Shown here piece by piece: positions 52,029 to 59,635 of a stretch of 64,000 nucleotides of DNA. Origin of the DNA: Oscillospiraceae bacterium (GTDB lineage Bacteria; Bacillota; Clostridia; Oscillospirales; Oscillospiraceae); assembly GCA_015067975.1 (NCBI GenBank), contig SVLK01000004.1, positions 1-64,000 on the forward strand. Reading direction: 5' to 3'. The first letter of the stretch is position 1, and each line of letters starts with the position of its first letter. The notes beneath the pieces were generated by a model, which was given only the letters and a program-made list of their open reading frames with translations, was not told the origin of the DNA and did not search any database. A program made the position numbers and the translations under genes.

Positions 52029-53069
52029 GTGAGTATCGATTTTGGAACTGATATTTACGAAGAGCCCATTGTGGCGAAAACCTTTCTTTCTGAAGACGCG
52101 GCCGAAACATCTCTTCGTCCGAGGACGCTGAAAGAATATATTGGCCAGGAAAAGGCGAAAGACAATTTATCTGTATTTATTGAAGCAGCCCGCCGACGCA
52201 CTGAGTCGTTGGATCATGTGCTGCTGCATGGCCCTCCCGGATTGGGCAAAACCACGTTGGCCGGCATTATTGCCGCGGAGATGGGAGTTAATATTCGCAT
52301 TACGTCCGGTCCTGCGATTGAAAAACCGGGTGATTTGGCGGCGTTGCTGACGAACCTCAATGAGAATGATATCCTGTTTGTCGATGAAATCCACCGTTTG
52401 AACCGTGCGGTGGAAGAGATTCTCTATCCTGCGATGGAGGATTATGCCATCGATATCATCATCGGCAAAGGCCCGTCAGCGAACTCCATTCGTCTGGACT
52501 TGCCGCGATTTACATTGATCGGAGCTACGACGCGTGCAGGTTCGCTTTCTGCGCCGCTGCGTGACCGTTTTGGCGTTACACTGCGTCTGGAACTGTATAC
52601 GCCGGAAGAACTGGCAAAAATCGTTACACGCAGTGCAGGGATCCTTGATGTACCTATTGAGGAAAACGGAGCTATGGAGATTGCGCGTCGATCCCGCGGT
52701 ACGCCGCGTATCGCCAACCGTATGCTGCGCCGTGTGCGCGATTTTGCACAGGTAAAAGCGGATGGCGTGATCAGCAGGGAAGTAGCGGATCTGGCGCTCA
52801 AAGCCCTGGAAATCGACTATCTGGGCCTTGATCCGGTGGACCGCCGCATGCTGCGCGCGATTATTGAAAACTATGGCGGAGGCCCTGTGGGTTTGGAAAC
52901 GCTGGCTGCTACTATTGGTGAAGAGTCGGTGACGCTGGAGGATGTTTATGAACCCTATTTGATGCAGATCGGTTTCTTAACCCGTACGCCACGCGGTCGC
53001 TGCGTGACTCGCAAAGCGTATGATCATCTGCATATGGATTATTTAGGACAGGAACAACTGGCGCTTTAA
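52029..53069 (+). CDS. ruvB: Holliday junction branch migration ATPase RuvB
   Basis: 346 residues, AAA+ motor: Walker [12 protein letters not shown] near 69, Walker [10 protein letters not shown] near 119, sensor 1 [20 protein letters not shown], sensor 2 [20 protein letters not shown], and a C-terminal winged helix. The start is a GTG at 52029, 8 nt after AAGGAG. Confidence 0.97.
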   Translation: MSIDFGTDIYEEPIVAKTFLSEDAAETSLRPRTLKEYIGQEKAKDNLSVFIEAARRRTESLDHVLLHGPPGLGKTTLAGIIAAEMGVNIRITSGPAIEKPGDLAALLTNLNENDILFVDEIHRLNRAVEEILYPAMEDYAIDIIIGKGPSANSIRLDLPRFTLIGATTRAGSLSAPLRDRFGVTLRLELYTPEELAKIVTRSAGILDVPIEENGAMEIARRSRGTPRIANRMLRRVRDFAQVKADGVISREVADLALKALEIDYLGLDPVDRRMLRAIIENYGGGPVGLETLAATIGEESVTLEDVYEPYLMQIGFLTRTPRGRCVTRKAYDHLHMDYLGQEQLAL

Positions 53070-53090
53070 GTAAGCAGAAAGGCGATTATT

Positions 53091-54458
53091 ATGGGGAAGC
53101 TGTTTGGAACGGATGGCATTCGTGGCATTGTCGGAGAAAATCTGACGGTTGAACTGGCATTCCACGTAGGGCAGGCAGTGGCAACGGTACTGGAAGAGGA
53201 GAAGGGAAAGACCCCTACGATTTTGATCGGTAAGGATACCCGTATTTCCTCCGATATGCTGGAGTGTGCTTTGATTGCCGGTATCTGCTCTGTTGGCGGC
53301 AATGTAATACCGTTGGGCGTCATTCCTACGCCCGGTGTAGCTTATTTGACGGTACAGGAGAAGGCGGATGCCGGTATTGTGATCTCGGCTTCCCACAACC
53401 CTTATGAACACAATGGTATCAAGGTGTTCAACGGAGAGGGATACAAACTGAGCGATGAAATGGAGCAGCGTGTAGAGGATCTGATCCTCAGCAACGCACC
53501 TATGAACGTCAAGGTAGGCAACAAAATCGGCAAATGCTTCCGCGGCATGAAGCTCCTTAAACAAGATTACATTCGTCATCTGCGCTCCACCGTAGACTGC
53601 GAACTGGTTGGTCTGAGGATTCTGGTGGATTGTGCTAACGGTGCGTCCAGTGCTACAGCACCGGAACTGTTTACCAGACTGCCGCTGCAGGCCGACTTTA
53701 TCAATATTGACCCCGACGGAGTCAACATCAATGAAAAGTGCGGCTCTACCCATATGGATATTTTGGCCAAAGGTGTGGTAGCCGGCAGCTACGATCTGGG
53801 CATTGCTTTTGACGGAGATGCGGATCGCTGCCTGCTGGTGGATGAAAAGGGCGACGTGATTGACGGTGACAAGGTCATGGCAGTTTGCGGCACGATGCTG
53901 CGTGAAGAGGGAAAACTGACCGGTAATACGATTGTTGCAACCGTGATGTCGAACCTGGGATTGCATGAGTTCTGCCGGAACAACGGAATCAATCTGGTGT
54001 GCACCGCTGTGGGTGACCGCCATGTTTTGGAAAAGATGGTAGAGTGTGACTATGCTATTGGCGGCGAGCAGTCCGGCCATACGATTTTCCGTGCCTATGC
54101 GACCACCGGTGACGGTGAACTGACGGCCCTGCAGTTTTTGCAGGTGCTGTGCCGTAGCGGCAAGAGAGCATCTGAATTGGTTTCCTGTTGCGCGCAGTAT
54201 CCGCAGGAACTGATCAATGTGAAGGTTTCTCATGCACCCGGCGTGAAAGAAAGCATCATGGAGAATGAAACTCTGTGGCAGATGGCTCGTGAAAAAGAGG
54301 CTATGCTGAACGGTGAGGGCAGAATTTTGCTGCGGCCTTCCGGCACAGAACCTATGATTCGGGTGATGGTGGAAGCTAAGACTACCGAAATTGCGCTGGA
54401 AGTAGCAGAATCTTTGGCTAATTACATAAAAAAAATGTCGATTCAGCAACAGAGTTAA
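53091..54458 (+). CDS. glmM: Phosphoglucosamine mutase GlmM
   Basis: 455 residues. Interconverts GlcN-6-P and GlcN-1-P for UDP-GlcNAc synthesis. Catalytic serine in ISASHNPYEHNGIK near 100, metal loop FDGDADRCLLVDE near 245, sugar loop GGEQSGHTIF near 328, phosphate loop RPSGTEPMIRVMVE near 410. ATG 53091 has AGAAAGGCGATT upstream. It may be read from the ruvC promoter. Confidence 0.97.
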   Translation: MGKLFGTDGIRGIVGENLTVELAFHVGQAVATVLEEEKGKTPTILIGKDTRISSDMLECALIAGICSVGGNVIPLGVIPTPGVAYLTVQEKADAGIVISASHNPYEHNGIKVFNGEGYKLSDEMEQRVEDLILSNAPMNVKVGNKIGKCFRGMKLLKQDYIRHLRSTVDCELVGLRILVDCANGASSATAPELFTRLPLQADFINIDPDGVNINEKCGSTHMDILAKGVVAGSYDLGIAFDGDADRCLLVDEKGDVIDGDKVMAVCGTMLREEGKLTGNTIVATVMSNLGLHEFCRNNGINLVCTAVGDRHVLEKMVECDYAIGGEQSGHTIFRAYATTGDGELTALQFLQVLCRSGKRASELVSCCAQYPQELINVKVSHAPGVKESIMENETLWQMAREKEAMLNGEGRILLRPSGTEPMIRVMVEAKTTEIALEVAESLANYIKKMSIQQQS

Positions 54459-54476
54459 CAAATTTTTAAGGATTGC

Positions 54477-54506
54477 TTGACAAATTCTTTAGGCAATAGG
54501 TATAAT
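54477..54506 (+). promoter_or_regulatory. sigH promoter
   Basis: TTGACA, 18 bp, TATAAT. The -10 ends at 54506, so transcription should begin near 54513, on the ATG at 54512. This points to a leaderless or nearly leaderless message. Confidence 0.75.
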
Positions 54507-54511
54507 GATAA

Positions 54512-55135
54512 ATGGTTAATGGTAGCGAAGCAAAGTATACGCATTTGGAATCTTTGACGGATGAGCAGTTATGCATGCTCTCGGGCGAAGGTAACCGGCT
54601 GGCAGAAGAAATTTTGGTAGCCAGATATCATCGTTTGGTGCGCTGCTGTGCAAGACCATACTTTTTGGCGGGCGGGGACAGTGAGGACCTCTTGCAGGAA
54701 GGTATGTTCGGTCTGATCAAAGCAATGCGTGAATATAGTCCTAATAAAGATGCGTCGTTTTACACTTTTGCAGGAACATGCATCCGCAACCGCCTTTATT
54801 CTGTGATCAAAGCGGCATCCAGCGGCAAGCATATCCCGCTAAACCAATCGGTCCCCTTGAATCCCTCATTCTTTGATGCGAACACCTCCTTTGCACAGGT
54901 AGATCCTGAAGTGTTGCTGATTGACAGAGAAAAAGCTGCCAGTCTGCTGCAGAGCACTCAAGAGCAGTTGTCCGAGTTCGAGATTAAGATTTTAGGGTAT
55001 TATTTAGACGGTCTCACATGTCGTGAGATTGCGGAAACTGTTGGCAAGTCTCCCAAATCGGTGGACAATGCAGTGCAACGCGTGCGCCGAAAAGTAGCGC
55101 GGCAACTTTCATCAGGCGATATCAGCAAAGGCTGA
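54512..55135 (+). CDS. sigH: RNA polymerase sigma factor SigH (Spo0H type)
   Basis: 207 residues. Region 2 (RLVRCCARPYFLAGGDSEDLLQEGMFGLIKAMREYSPNK, ASFYTFAGTCIRNRLYSVIKAA), the SigH-typical KHIPLNQSVPLN, and region 4 (LTCREIAETVGKSPKSVDNAVQRVRRKV). SigH drives entry into sporulation, including spoIIA transcription. No Shine-Dalgarno precedes ATG 54512 or any other in-frame start before the conserved LTDEQL, which fits a leaderless start set by the promoter. Confidence 0.92.
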   Translation: MVNGSEAKYTHLESLTDEQLCMLSGEGNRLAEEILVARYHRLVRCCARPYFLAGGDSEDLLQEGMFGLIKAMREYSPNKDASFYTFAGTCIRNRLYSVIKAASSGKHIPLNQSVPLNPSFFDANTSFAQVDPEVLLIDREKAASLLQSTQEQLSEFEIKILGYYLDGLTCREIAETVGKSPKSVDNAVQRVRRKVARQLSSGDISKG

Positions 55136-55169
55136 ACGCATATATTTTTCTCAAAGAGAGGGTAAAATC

Positions 55170-55448
55170 ATGTACGAAGACAAGACCTTAGTTTGCAACG
55201 AGTGCGGCCAGGAGTTCGTTTTCTCCGCCGGTGAGCAGGAGTTCTATGCTGCCCGCGGCTTCCAGAACGAGCCCAAGAAGTGCAAGTCCTGCCGTGCAGC
55301 CCGCAAGGATGCTGCCCGCGCTCCCCGTGAGCTCTTTACTGCTGTCTGCGCTGCCTGCGGCGGCGAGGCCAAGGTTCCTTTCGAGCCCAAGAGCGATCGT
55401 CCTGTTTACTGCAGCAACTGCTTCTCCAAGATTCGTGAGAACGGCTGA
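55170..55448 (+). CDS. Small zinc-ribbon protein with four CxxC motifs
   Basis: 92 residues with CNEC, CKSC, CAAC and CSNC, forming two predicted zinc ribbons; the first half (VCNECGQEFVFSAGEQEFY...GFQNEPKKCKSC) is a zinc-ribbon type common in Clostridia and Chloroflexi, and the second (FTAVCAACGGEAKVPFEP...PVYCSNCF) matches CxxC-x-CxxC proteins of unknown role. Codons are strongly optimised (CGT/CGC, AAG, GCC), suggesting abundant product. Nucleic acid binding is plausible but not shown. AGAGAGGGTAAAATC precedes the ATG. Confidence 0.85.
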   Translation: MYEDKTLVCNECGQEFVFSAGEQEFYAARGFQNEPKKCKSCRAARKDAARAPRELFTAVCAACGGEAKVPFEPKSDRPVYCSNCFSKIRENG

Positions 55449-55483
55449 TTGATATTAGTAGACACACAAAGTGCATAACTAAC

Positions 55484-55518
55484 AAAAACCCGGTTCGATT
55501 TGATCGAACCGGGTTTTT
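55484..55518. terminator. Bidirectional terminator between the zinc-ribbon gene and sbcC
   Basis: A 16-bp perfect stem AAAAACCCGGTTCGAT / ATCGAACCGGGTTTTT with a 3-nt loop; A- and T-tracts allow use by both converging genes. Confidence 0.92.
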
Positions 55519-55533
55519 ACTGCTTATGATAAG

Positions 55534-58299
55534 TCAGACAATGACTTTGGCACGGCTGCCACCGCCGCCTTTTTCTTTGGTGACTACGATTTGTTTGTCG
55601 ATGCGCTCTTTCAATTCGGTGACATGGGAAATAATGCCGACCAATCGGTTACCTTCAGTCAGTCCGGCCAGCGTGTTATAAGCTTTGGCCAATGCTTCGG
55701 AGTCCAGAGAACCGAAGCCTTCATCTACAAACAGAGTATCCAGACGAATACCGGTGGACATCTGCACTTCGTCGGACAACCCCAGCGCCAAAGCCAGTGA
55801 GGCAAGGAAAGCTTCTCCGCCGGACAAGGTGTTGACGCTGCGCTCGGTAGTGTTGATGTGGTCTACGATGTCCAATTCCAGACCGCTCTGTCCGCGCAGG
55901 TTTGTTGCAGTTCTGCGGCGCTTCAAATCATATTGGCCGCCGGACATTTTCTGTAGACGGATGTTGGCGCGCTCCAGAATCCGGTCGAAATAGGTGGTTT
56001 GGATATAGGTTTCCAGCATAATTTTTTCTTTGCCACTAATATTACCGTTGGCCGTGTCGGACAAAGATTTCATCCACGCGTATTTTTCTTCCAGTACCTG
56101 CAGCTCACTGCTCTTTTGGGCGATATGGAGCTGGGCGTTTTCATTGGTAGTGATACGCGTATGCACCAACTTTTGCTTGGAGAGAACAGCCTTTTTCTGC
56201 TCGATTAAAGCTGCTCGCTGTTCTTCCAGTTTGTCCGGATCTTCCTGCACACGATTCTCCAGCGTCTTTTGCAGCTGCACGAGTGTAGCACGAATAGCAG
56301 CAAGTGATTCTCTGACTTTGTTGCGATTTTCTTCTGCTTTGCTCAGCTCTCTTACGAGGGATCCCCGTTTGTCAGTCAATGCAGCGATTTCTGCCGTAGC
56401 GGCGGACTTGTCAACATAGGGCAATTGAGCGCGGATCTCAGCGACTTGCGATTGCAGTTGCGCTACCGTGACTTCCAATGTGGCGATCTGCTCCTTGCTG
56501 GAAATAAATGCGGCGTCAGCTGCATTCAGAGCAGATTCTTTGTCGGGAATCAACTGCCCGAGTTCTTCTTTACGGGCTAATTTGGTTTGCATTCGTGCGA
56601 TCTGCGCTTCCAGTGAAGAAATCTGCGCAGCAAGGAGTTCCAACTGCTGCTTTGCCGCACTTTGTGCATCCTCCGGTGCGACATTGCCTAATAATGTATG
56701 CATTTCACGCTGCAGCGCTTCTTCGGAAGCGGTGACAATGCCGCGCTGCTTACCGGCTTCGCTGCTGGCTTGTTCCATGGACTGTCGTGCTTTATCGTAT
56801 GCAAGCCGTGCGTTCTTTACATCGACTTCCGTGGGGGCCTTCTCCGACAGAGCGGCCAGCTTGGGGTGAGATACAGAGCCGCAAACGGGGCAGGGGATGC
56901 CGTCTGTTAGCGTAGATGCGATGATTCCGGCCTGTTCATCAAGAAATGCCTGGTTCTTTAACTCATAAGCCTGTAATAACTGTGCGGCGGTTTCGGCTGC
57001 TGCAAGATAGATGTTTTGCTTTTTGGCTAACGTATCGCGAAGAGATTGCAGAGTGGTAATGCCGCGGATCAACGAATCCAACTGCTGATGACGCAGGCAT
57101 AGCTGCTGATGCTGCGATGTCAGCTTTTCTTTCTCGGCGCCAGCGTTCTCCAATGTCTTTTGCTCGGCTTTCCATTCGCTGATTTGCTGATGGAGCTGCT
57201 CTTTGCGCTGCAGAGCAGATGCTTGAGCCGTTTGGGCGTCGCCCAACTCTCTTTGCTTTCCAATAAGCGTAACGGACTTGCTTTGCAGTGTGTCATAGGA
57301 GGGGAGAAGCACTTCGATCTCAGCGATCCGTTTACTTAGCGCGTCCTGTTCCGGAAGGGTTGCTTTTGCCTGTTCCAAAGCGGCTTCTGCCTGCAGCAAG
57401 GCTGCAGCATTCTCTGTTTCGGCATGTTTGTTGGACTCAAATGCTTTTTGAGCGTCCAAATAGGCCTGTGCCTGAGTCAACTGCGTGGTTAGTTGCTCAT
57501 TTTGAGACTCAAGAAGGGCGAGCTTTTCGTCCAGCGCAGACTGTGTCAACTTATCTTCCTGCAAGAGTTGGGCGAAAAGATCCATGACTTCTGTTGTGGG
57601 AAGTTGTCCTTCACGAGCCTTTCTGGCGTCGACAGCCAGCGGAGACTCTTCATCAAAAACAAGTCCTTCGATGTACTGGCGTATACTGCGAGAAGCCTGT
57701 TCCAGCTGCTCGCGGACTGCTCCGGACTGTTCTTTCAGTCGGTTTTGCAGCGTGACGAATAGCCCTGTGTCAAAGATGTCGCGAAAGATTTTCTGACGTT
57801 CTTTTGTATCCGCCTGCAGTAGCTTGCGAAAATCACCCTGAGAGATCATGGCTACCTGTGAGAACTGCTCACGGTTTAAACCAATGATCTCGCGGATCGC
57901 TTTATCCACTTCTTTCTGCTTTGTGACAACAGATCCGTCATTCAGCTGTAGCTGCGCGTCGGCAGTTTGCTTAGTAGTGCCAGTGCCCTTTGCCTTAGCG
58001 CGTTCATACTCGGGATTGCGCCGGACGGTGTATCGCTTATCTCCGTAGCTGAAGGTCAGCTCCACATAGGTGGGGTCTTCTGCCTTGGCATATTTGGAGC
58101 GCAGCATGTTTGCCTCGCGGTTATCGCCGCTGGCTTCACCAAACAGAGCGAAGGTGATGGCATCAAAAATGGTGGTTTTTCCGGCACCGGTATCACCGGT
58201 GATCAAGTATAAGCCGCTGCTGCCTAACATCCGAAAATCCAATTCCTGCACACCGGCGTAAGGGCCGAAACCGGCCATAGTCAGTTTCAGAGGTCTCAT
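55534..58299 (-). CDS. sbcC: Nuclease SbcCD subunit C (SMC-like ATPase)
   Basis: 921 residues. Walker A GDTGAGKTTIFDAITFALFG at about 34-53, long coiled coils, a zinc hook CPVCGS near 480, signature LSGGEAFLASLALALGLS and Walker B LDTLFVDEGFGSLD. With SbcD it opens hairpins and trims blocked ends. The ATG overlaps the sbcD stop by 4 nt. The C-terminus is Gly/Lys-rich (TKEKGGGGSRAKVIV), as in Firmicutes. Confidence 0.96.
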   Translation of the reverse strand: MRPLKLTMAGFGPYAGVQELDFRMLGSSGLYLITGDTGAGKTTIFDAITFALFGEASGDNREANMLRSKYAKAEDPTYVELTFSYGDKRYTVRRNPEYERAKAKGTGTTKQTADAQLQLNDGSVVTKQKEVDKAIREIIGLNREQFSQVAMISQGDFRKLLQADTKERQKIFRDIFDTGLFVTLQNRLKEQSGAVREQLEQASRSIRQYIEGLVFDEESPLAVDARKAREGQLPTTEVMDLFAQLLQEDKLTQSALDEKLALLESQNEQLTTQLTQAQAYLDAQKAFESNKHAETENAAALLQAEAALEQAKATLPEQDALSKRIAEIEVLLPSYDTLQSKSVTLIGKQRELGDAQTAQASALQRKEQLHQQISEWKAEQKTLENAGAEKEKLTSQHQQLCLRHQQLDSLIRGITTLQSLRDTLAKKQNIYLAAAETAAQLLQAYELKNQAFLDEQAGIIASTLTDGIPCPVCGSVSHPKLAALSEKAPTEVDVKNARLAYDKARQSMEQASSEAGKQRGIVTASEEALQREMHTLLGNVAPEDAQSAAKQQLELLAAQISSLEAQIARMQTKLARKEELGQLIPDKESALNAADAAFISSKEQIATLEVTVAQLQSQVAEIRAQLPYVDKSAATAEIAALTDKRGSLVRELSKAEENRNKVRESLAAIRATLVQLQKTLENRVQEDPDKLEEQRAALIEQKKAVLSKQKLVHTRITTNENAQLHIAQKSSELQVLEEKYAWMKSLSDTANGNISGKEKIMLETYIQTTYFDRILERANIRLQKMSGGQYDLKRRRTATNLRGQSGLELDIVDHINTTERSVNTLSGGEAFLASLALALGLSDEVQMSTGIRLDTLFVDEGFGSLDSEALAKAYNTLAGLTEGNRLVGIISHVTELKERIDKQIVVTKEKGGGGSRAKVIV

Positions 58300-59435
58300 A
58301 TATTTTTCTCCTCCTGAATGGATTCAATCAGCTGCTGGGCGAAGGTACGCTGCTCATCGCTCATGGGTTGGTTGTTCTGTAGTTCATAGAGCTCCCCAAA
58401 CAGATCCAACGGCGACTTACGCTGCACATCTGTGGCACTGTCGATCAGGCGATTGGCGCGGGTACGGGTGTTATCGTAACTGAGTTTCATAATATTAGAA
58501 TAGATCACGCGAAGCTTTCCCATAGCTTCCGGAACATCCTCTTCATCGGTAAGGATCACATGAATATAATCATCGGTAGCGGTACCGAAGTAAAAGGCCT
58601 TATCCGTTACATCGGCGAAAGTGCCGCGAATACTGCGCAGGTCATGCTTGGGTTGCAGAGGACGAAGGTGAAGCATCAACTGTCCTTTTTCGCCTAATTC
58701 CACCACCGTAACACTCTTGAGATGAGTCTCTTCGGAGAAAGAGTATTTCAGCGGTGTGCCGCAATAACGGATCCGGTTAGACCCGATATTCTGCGGGCCG
58801 TGGAGATGTCCCAACGCTACATAATCAAAATCTTGAAAGACCGTAGAATCAACATTGTCGCTGCCGCCAACGCTGATTTCTTCCGACTCACAGGTAGATG
58901 CGCCGGTGACAAACTGGTGGGTCAGCAGCACATTGCGTTGTGCTGGGTCAATATGCATCTGCTCCACTGCTACACGGCAGGCATCGGTATAGCTGACGAT
59001 TTGTTCATCGCCATAATAACGCTTGACATGCGCCGGCTTGATAAAGGGCAGTAGATAGAAATTCACCGCGCCATGCTGATCGTGCAGCGTTACGCAGCGC
59101 ACATTGCCTTCGTAGACGGGGGAGATATGGATGCCGCAGCTATCCATCAAACGGTTGCCAAAGGCCAGACGTTCCGGACTGTCATGGTTACCGGAGATGA
59201 TCAGCACCGGCAATTTACGCTGTGCAAGACGGCACAGAAAATCATCGAATAAGGTAACGGCTTCTGCCGAGGGAACGCTCTTATCATATACATCGCCGGA
59301 AATAAGAACGGCGTCGGCCTGCTCGTCATCAATAATATGCAGGATCTGTGCCAGAACATATGTCTGGTCTTCGATCATGGACACTTCATTGACGCGCTTG
59401 CCAATATGAAGATCTGACAGATGGATCAGTTTCAT
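58296..59435 (-). CDS. sbcD: Nuclease SbcCD subunit D (exonuclease)
   Basis: 379 residues, Mre11-like metallophosphatase: HLSDLHIGKRVNE, ISGDVYDKSVPS, ISGNHDSPERL, then a histidine in LLTHQFVTG and YVALGHLHGPQ. The C-terminal capping domain binds SbcC. ATG 59435 has GGAGGCATATGAC upstream. A near-perfect inverted repeat lies just before it. Confidence 0.96.
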   Translation of the reverse strand: MKLIHLSDLHIGKRVNEVSMIEDQTYVLAQILHIIDDEQADAVLISGDVYDKSVPSAEAVTLFDDFLCRLAQRKLPVLIISGNHDSPERLAFGNRLMDSCGIHISPVYEGNVRCVTLHDQHGAVNFYLLPFIKPAHVKRYYGDEQIVSYTDACRVAVEQMHIDPAQRNVLLTHQFVTGASTCESEEISVGGSDNVDSTVFQDFDYVALGHLHGPQNIGSNRIRYCGTPLKYSFSEETHLKSVTVVELGEKGQLMLHLRPLQPKHDLRSIRGTFADVTDKAFYFGTATDDYIHVILTDEEDVPEAMGKLRVIYSNIMKLSYDNTRTRANRLIDSATDVQRKSPLDLFGELYELQNNQPMSDEQRTFAQQLIESIQEEKNI

Positions 59436-59453
59436 GTCATATGCCTCCGAAAT

Positions 59454-59484
59454 GTTATGCTAATAATCTAATTATTATCATAAC
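59454..59484. repeat. Operator-like inverted repeat upstream of sbcD
   Basis: GTTATGCTAATAAT-CTA-ATTATTATCATAAC: two 14-nt arms with a single mismatch. It lies within about 20-50 bp of the sbcD start, in the expected promoter region, so a dimeric repressor site is likely. Confidence 0.6.
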
Positions 59485-59536
59485 AAATTTTACTGGTTGG
59501 GGCAACGAGAAAGTAGCTGATGAAAACAAAGGGTGA

Positions 59537-59565
59537 TTGAAACGTGTGAACGAGTATGTTAAAAT
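59537..59565 (+). promoter_or_regulatory. Promoter of the Sel1/HIRAN operon
   Basis: TTGAAA, 17 bp, TAAAAT, about 70 bp ahead of the first gene. Confidence 0.65.
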
Positions 59566-59635
59566 GTGTTTAATATGCAGGAAATAGCAGAATAATTGGA
59601 TATTTTTGCTATTTCCAAAGAAAGGGGAACTTGGC

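Noticed and set aside
53043-54461. 472-codon minus-strand ORF opposite glmM
   Set aside because: Shadow of glmM; composition typical of antisense frames.
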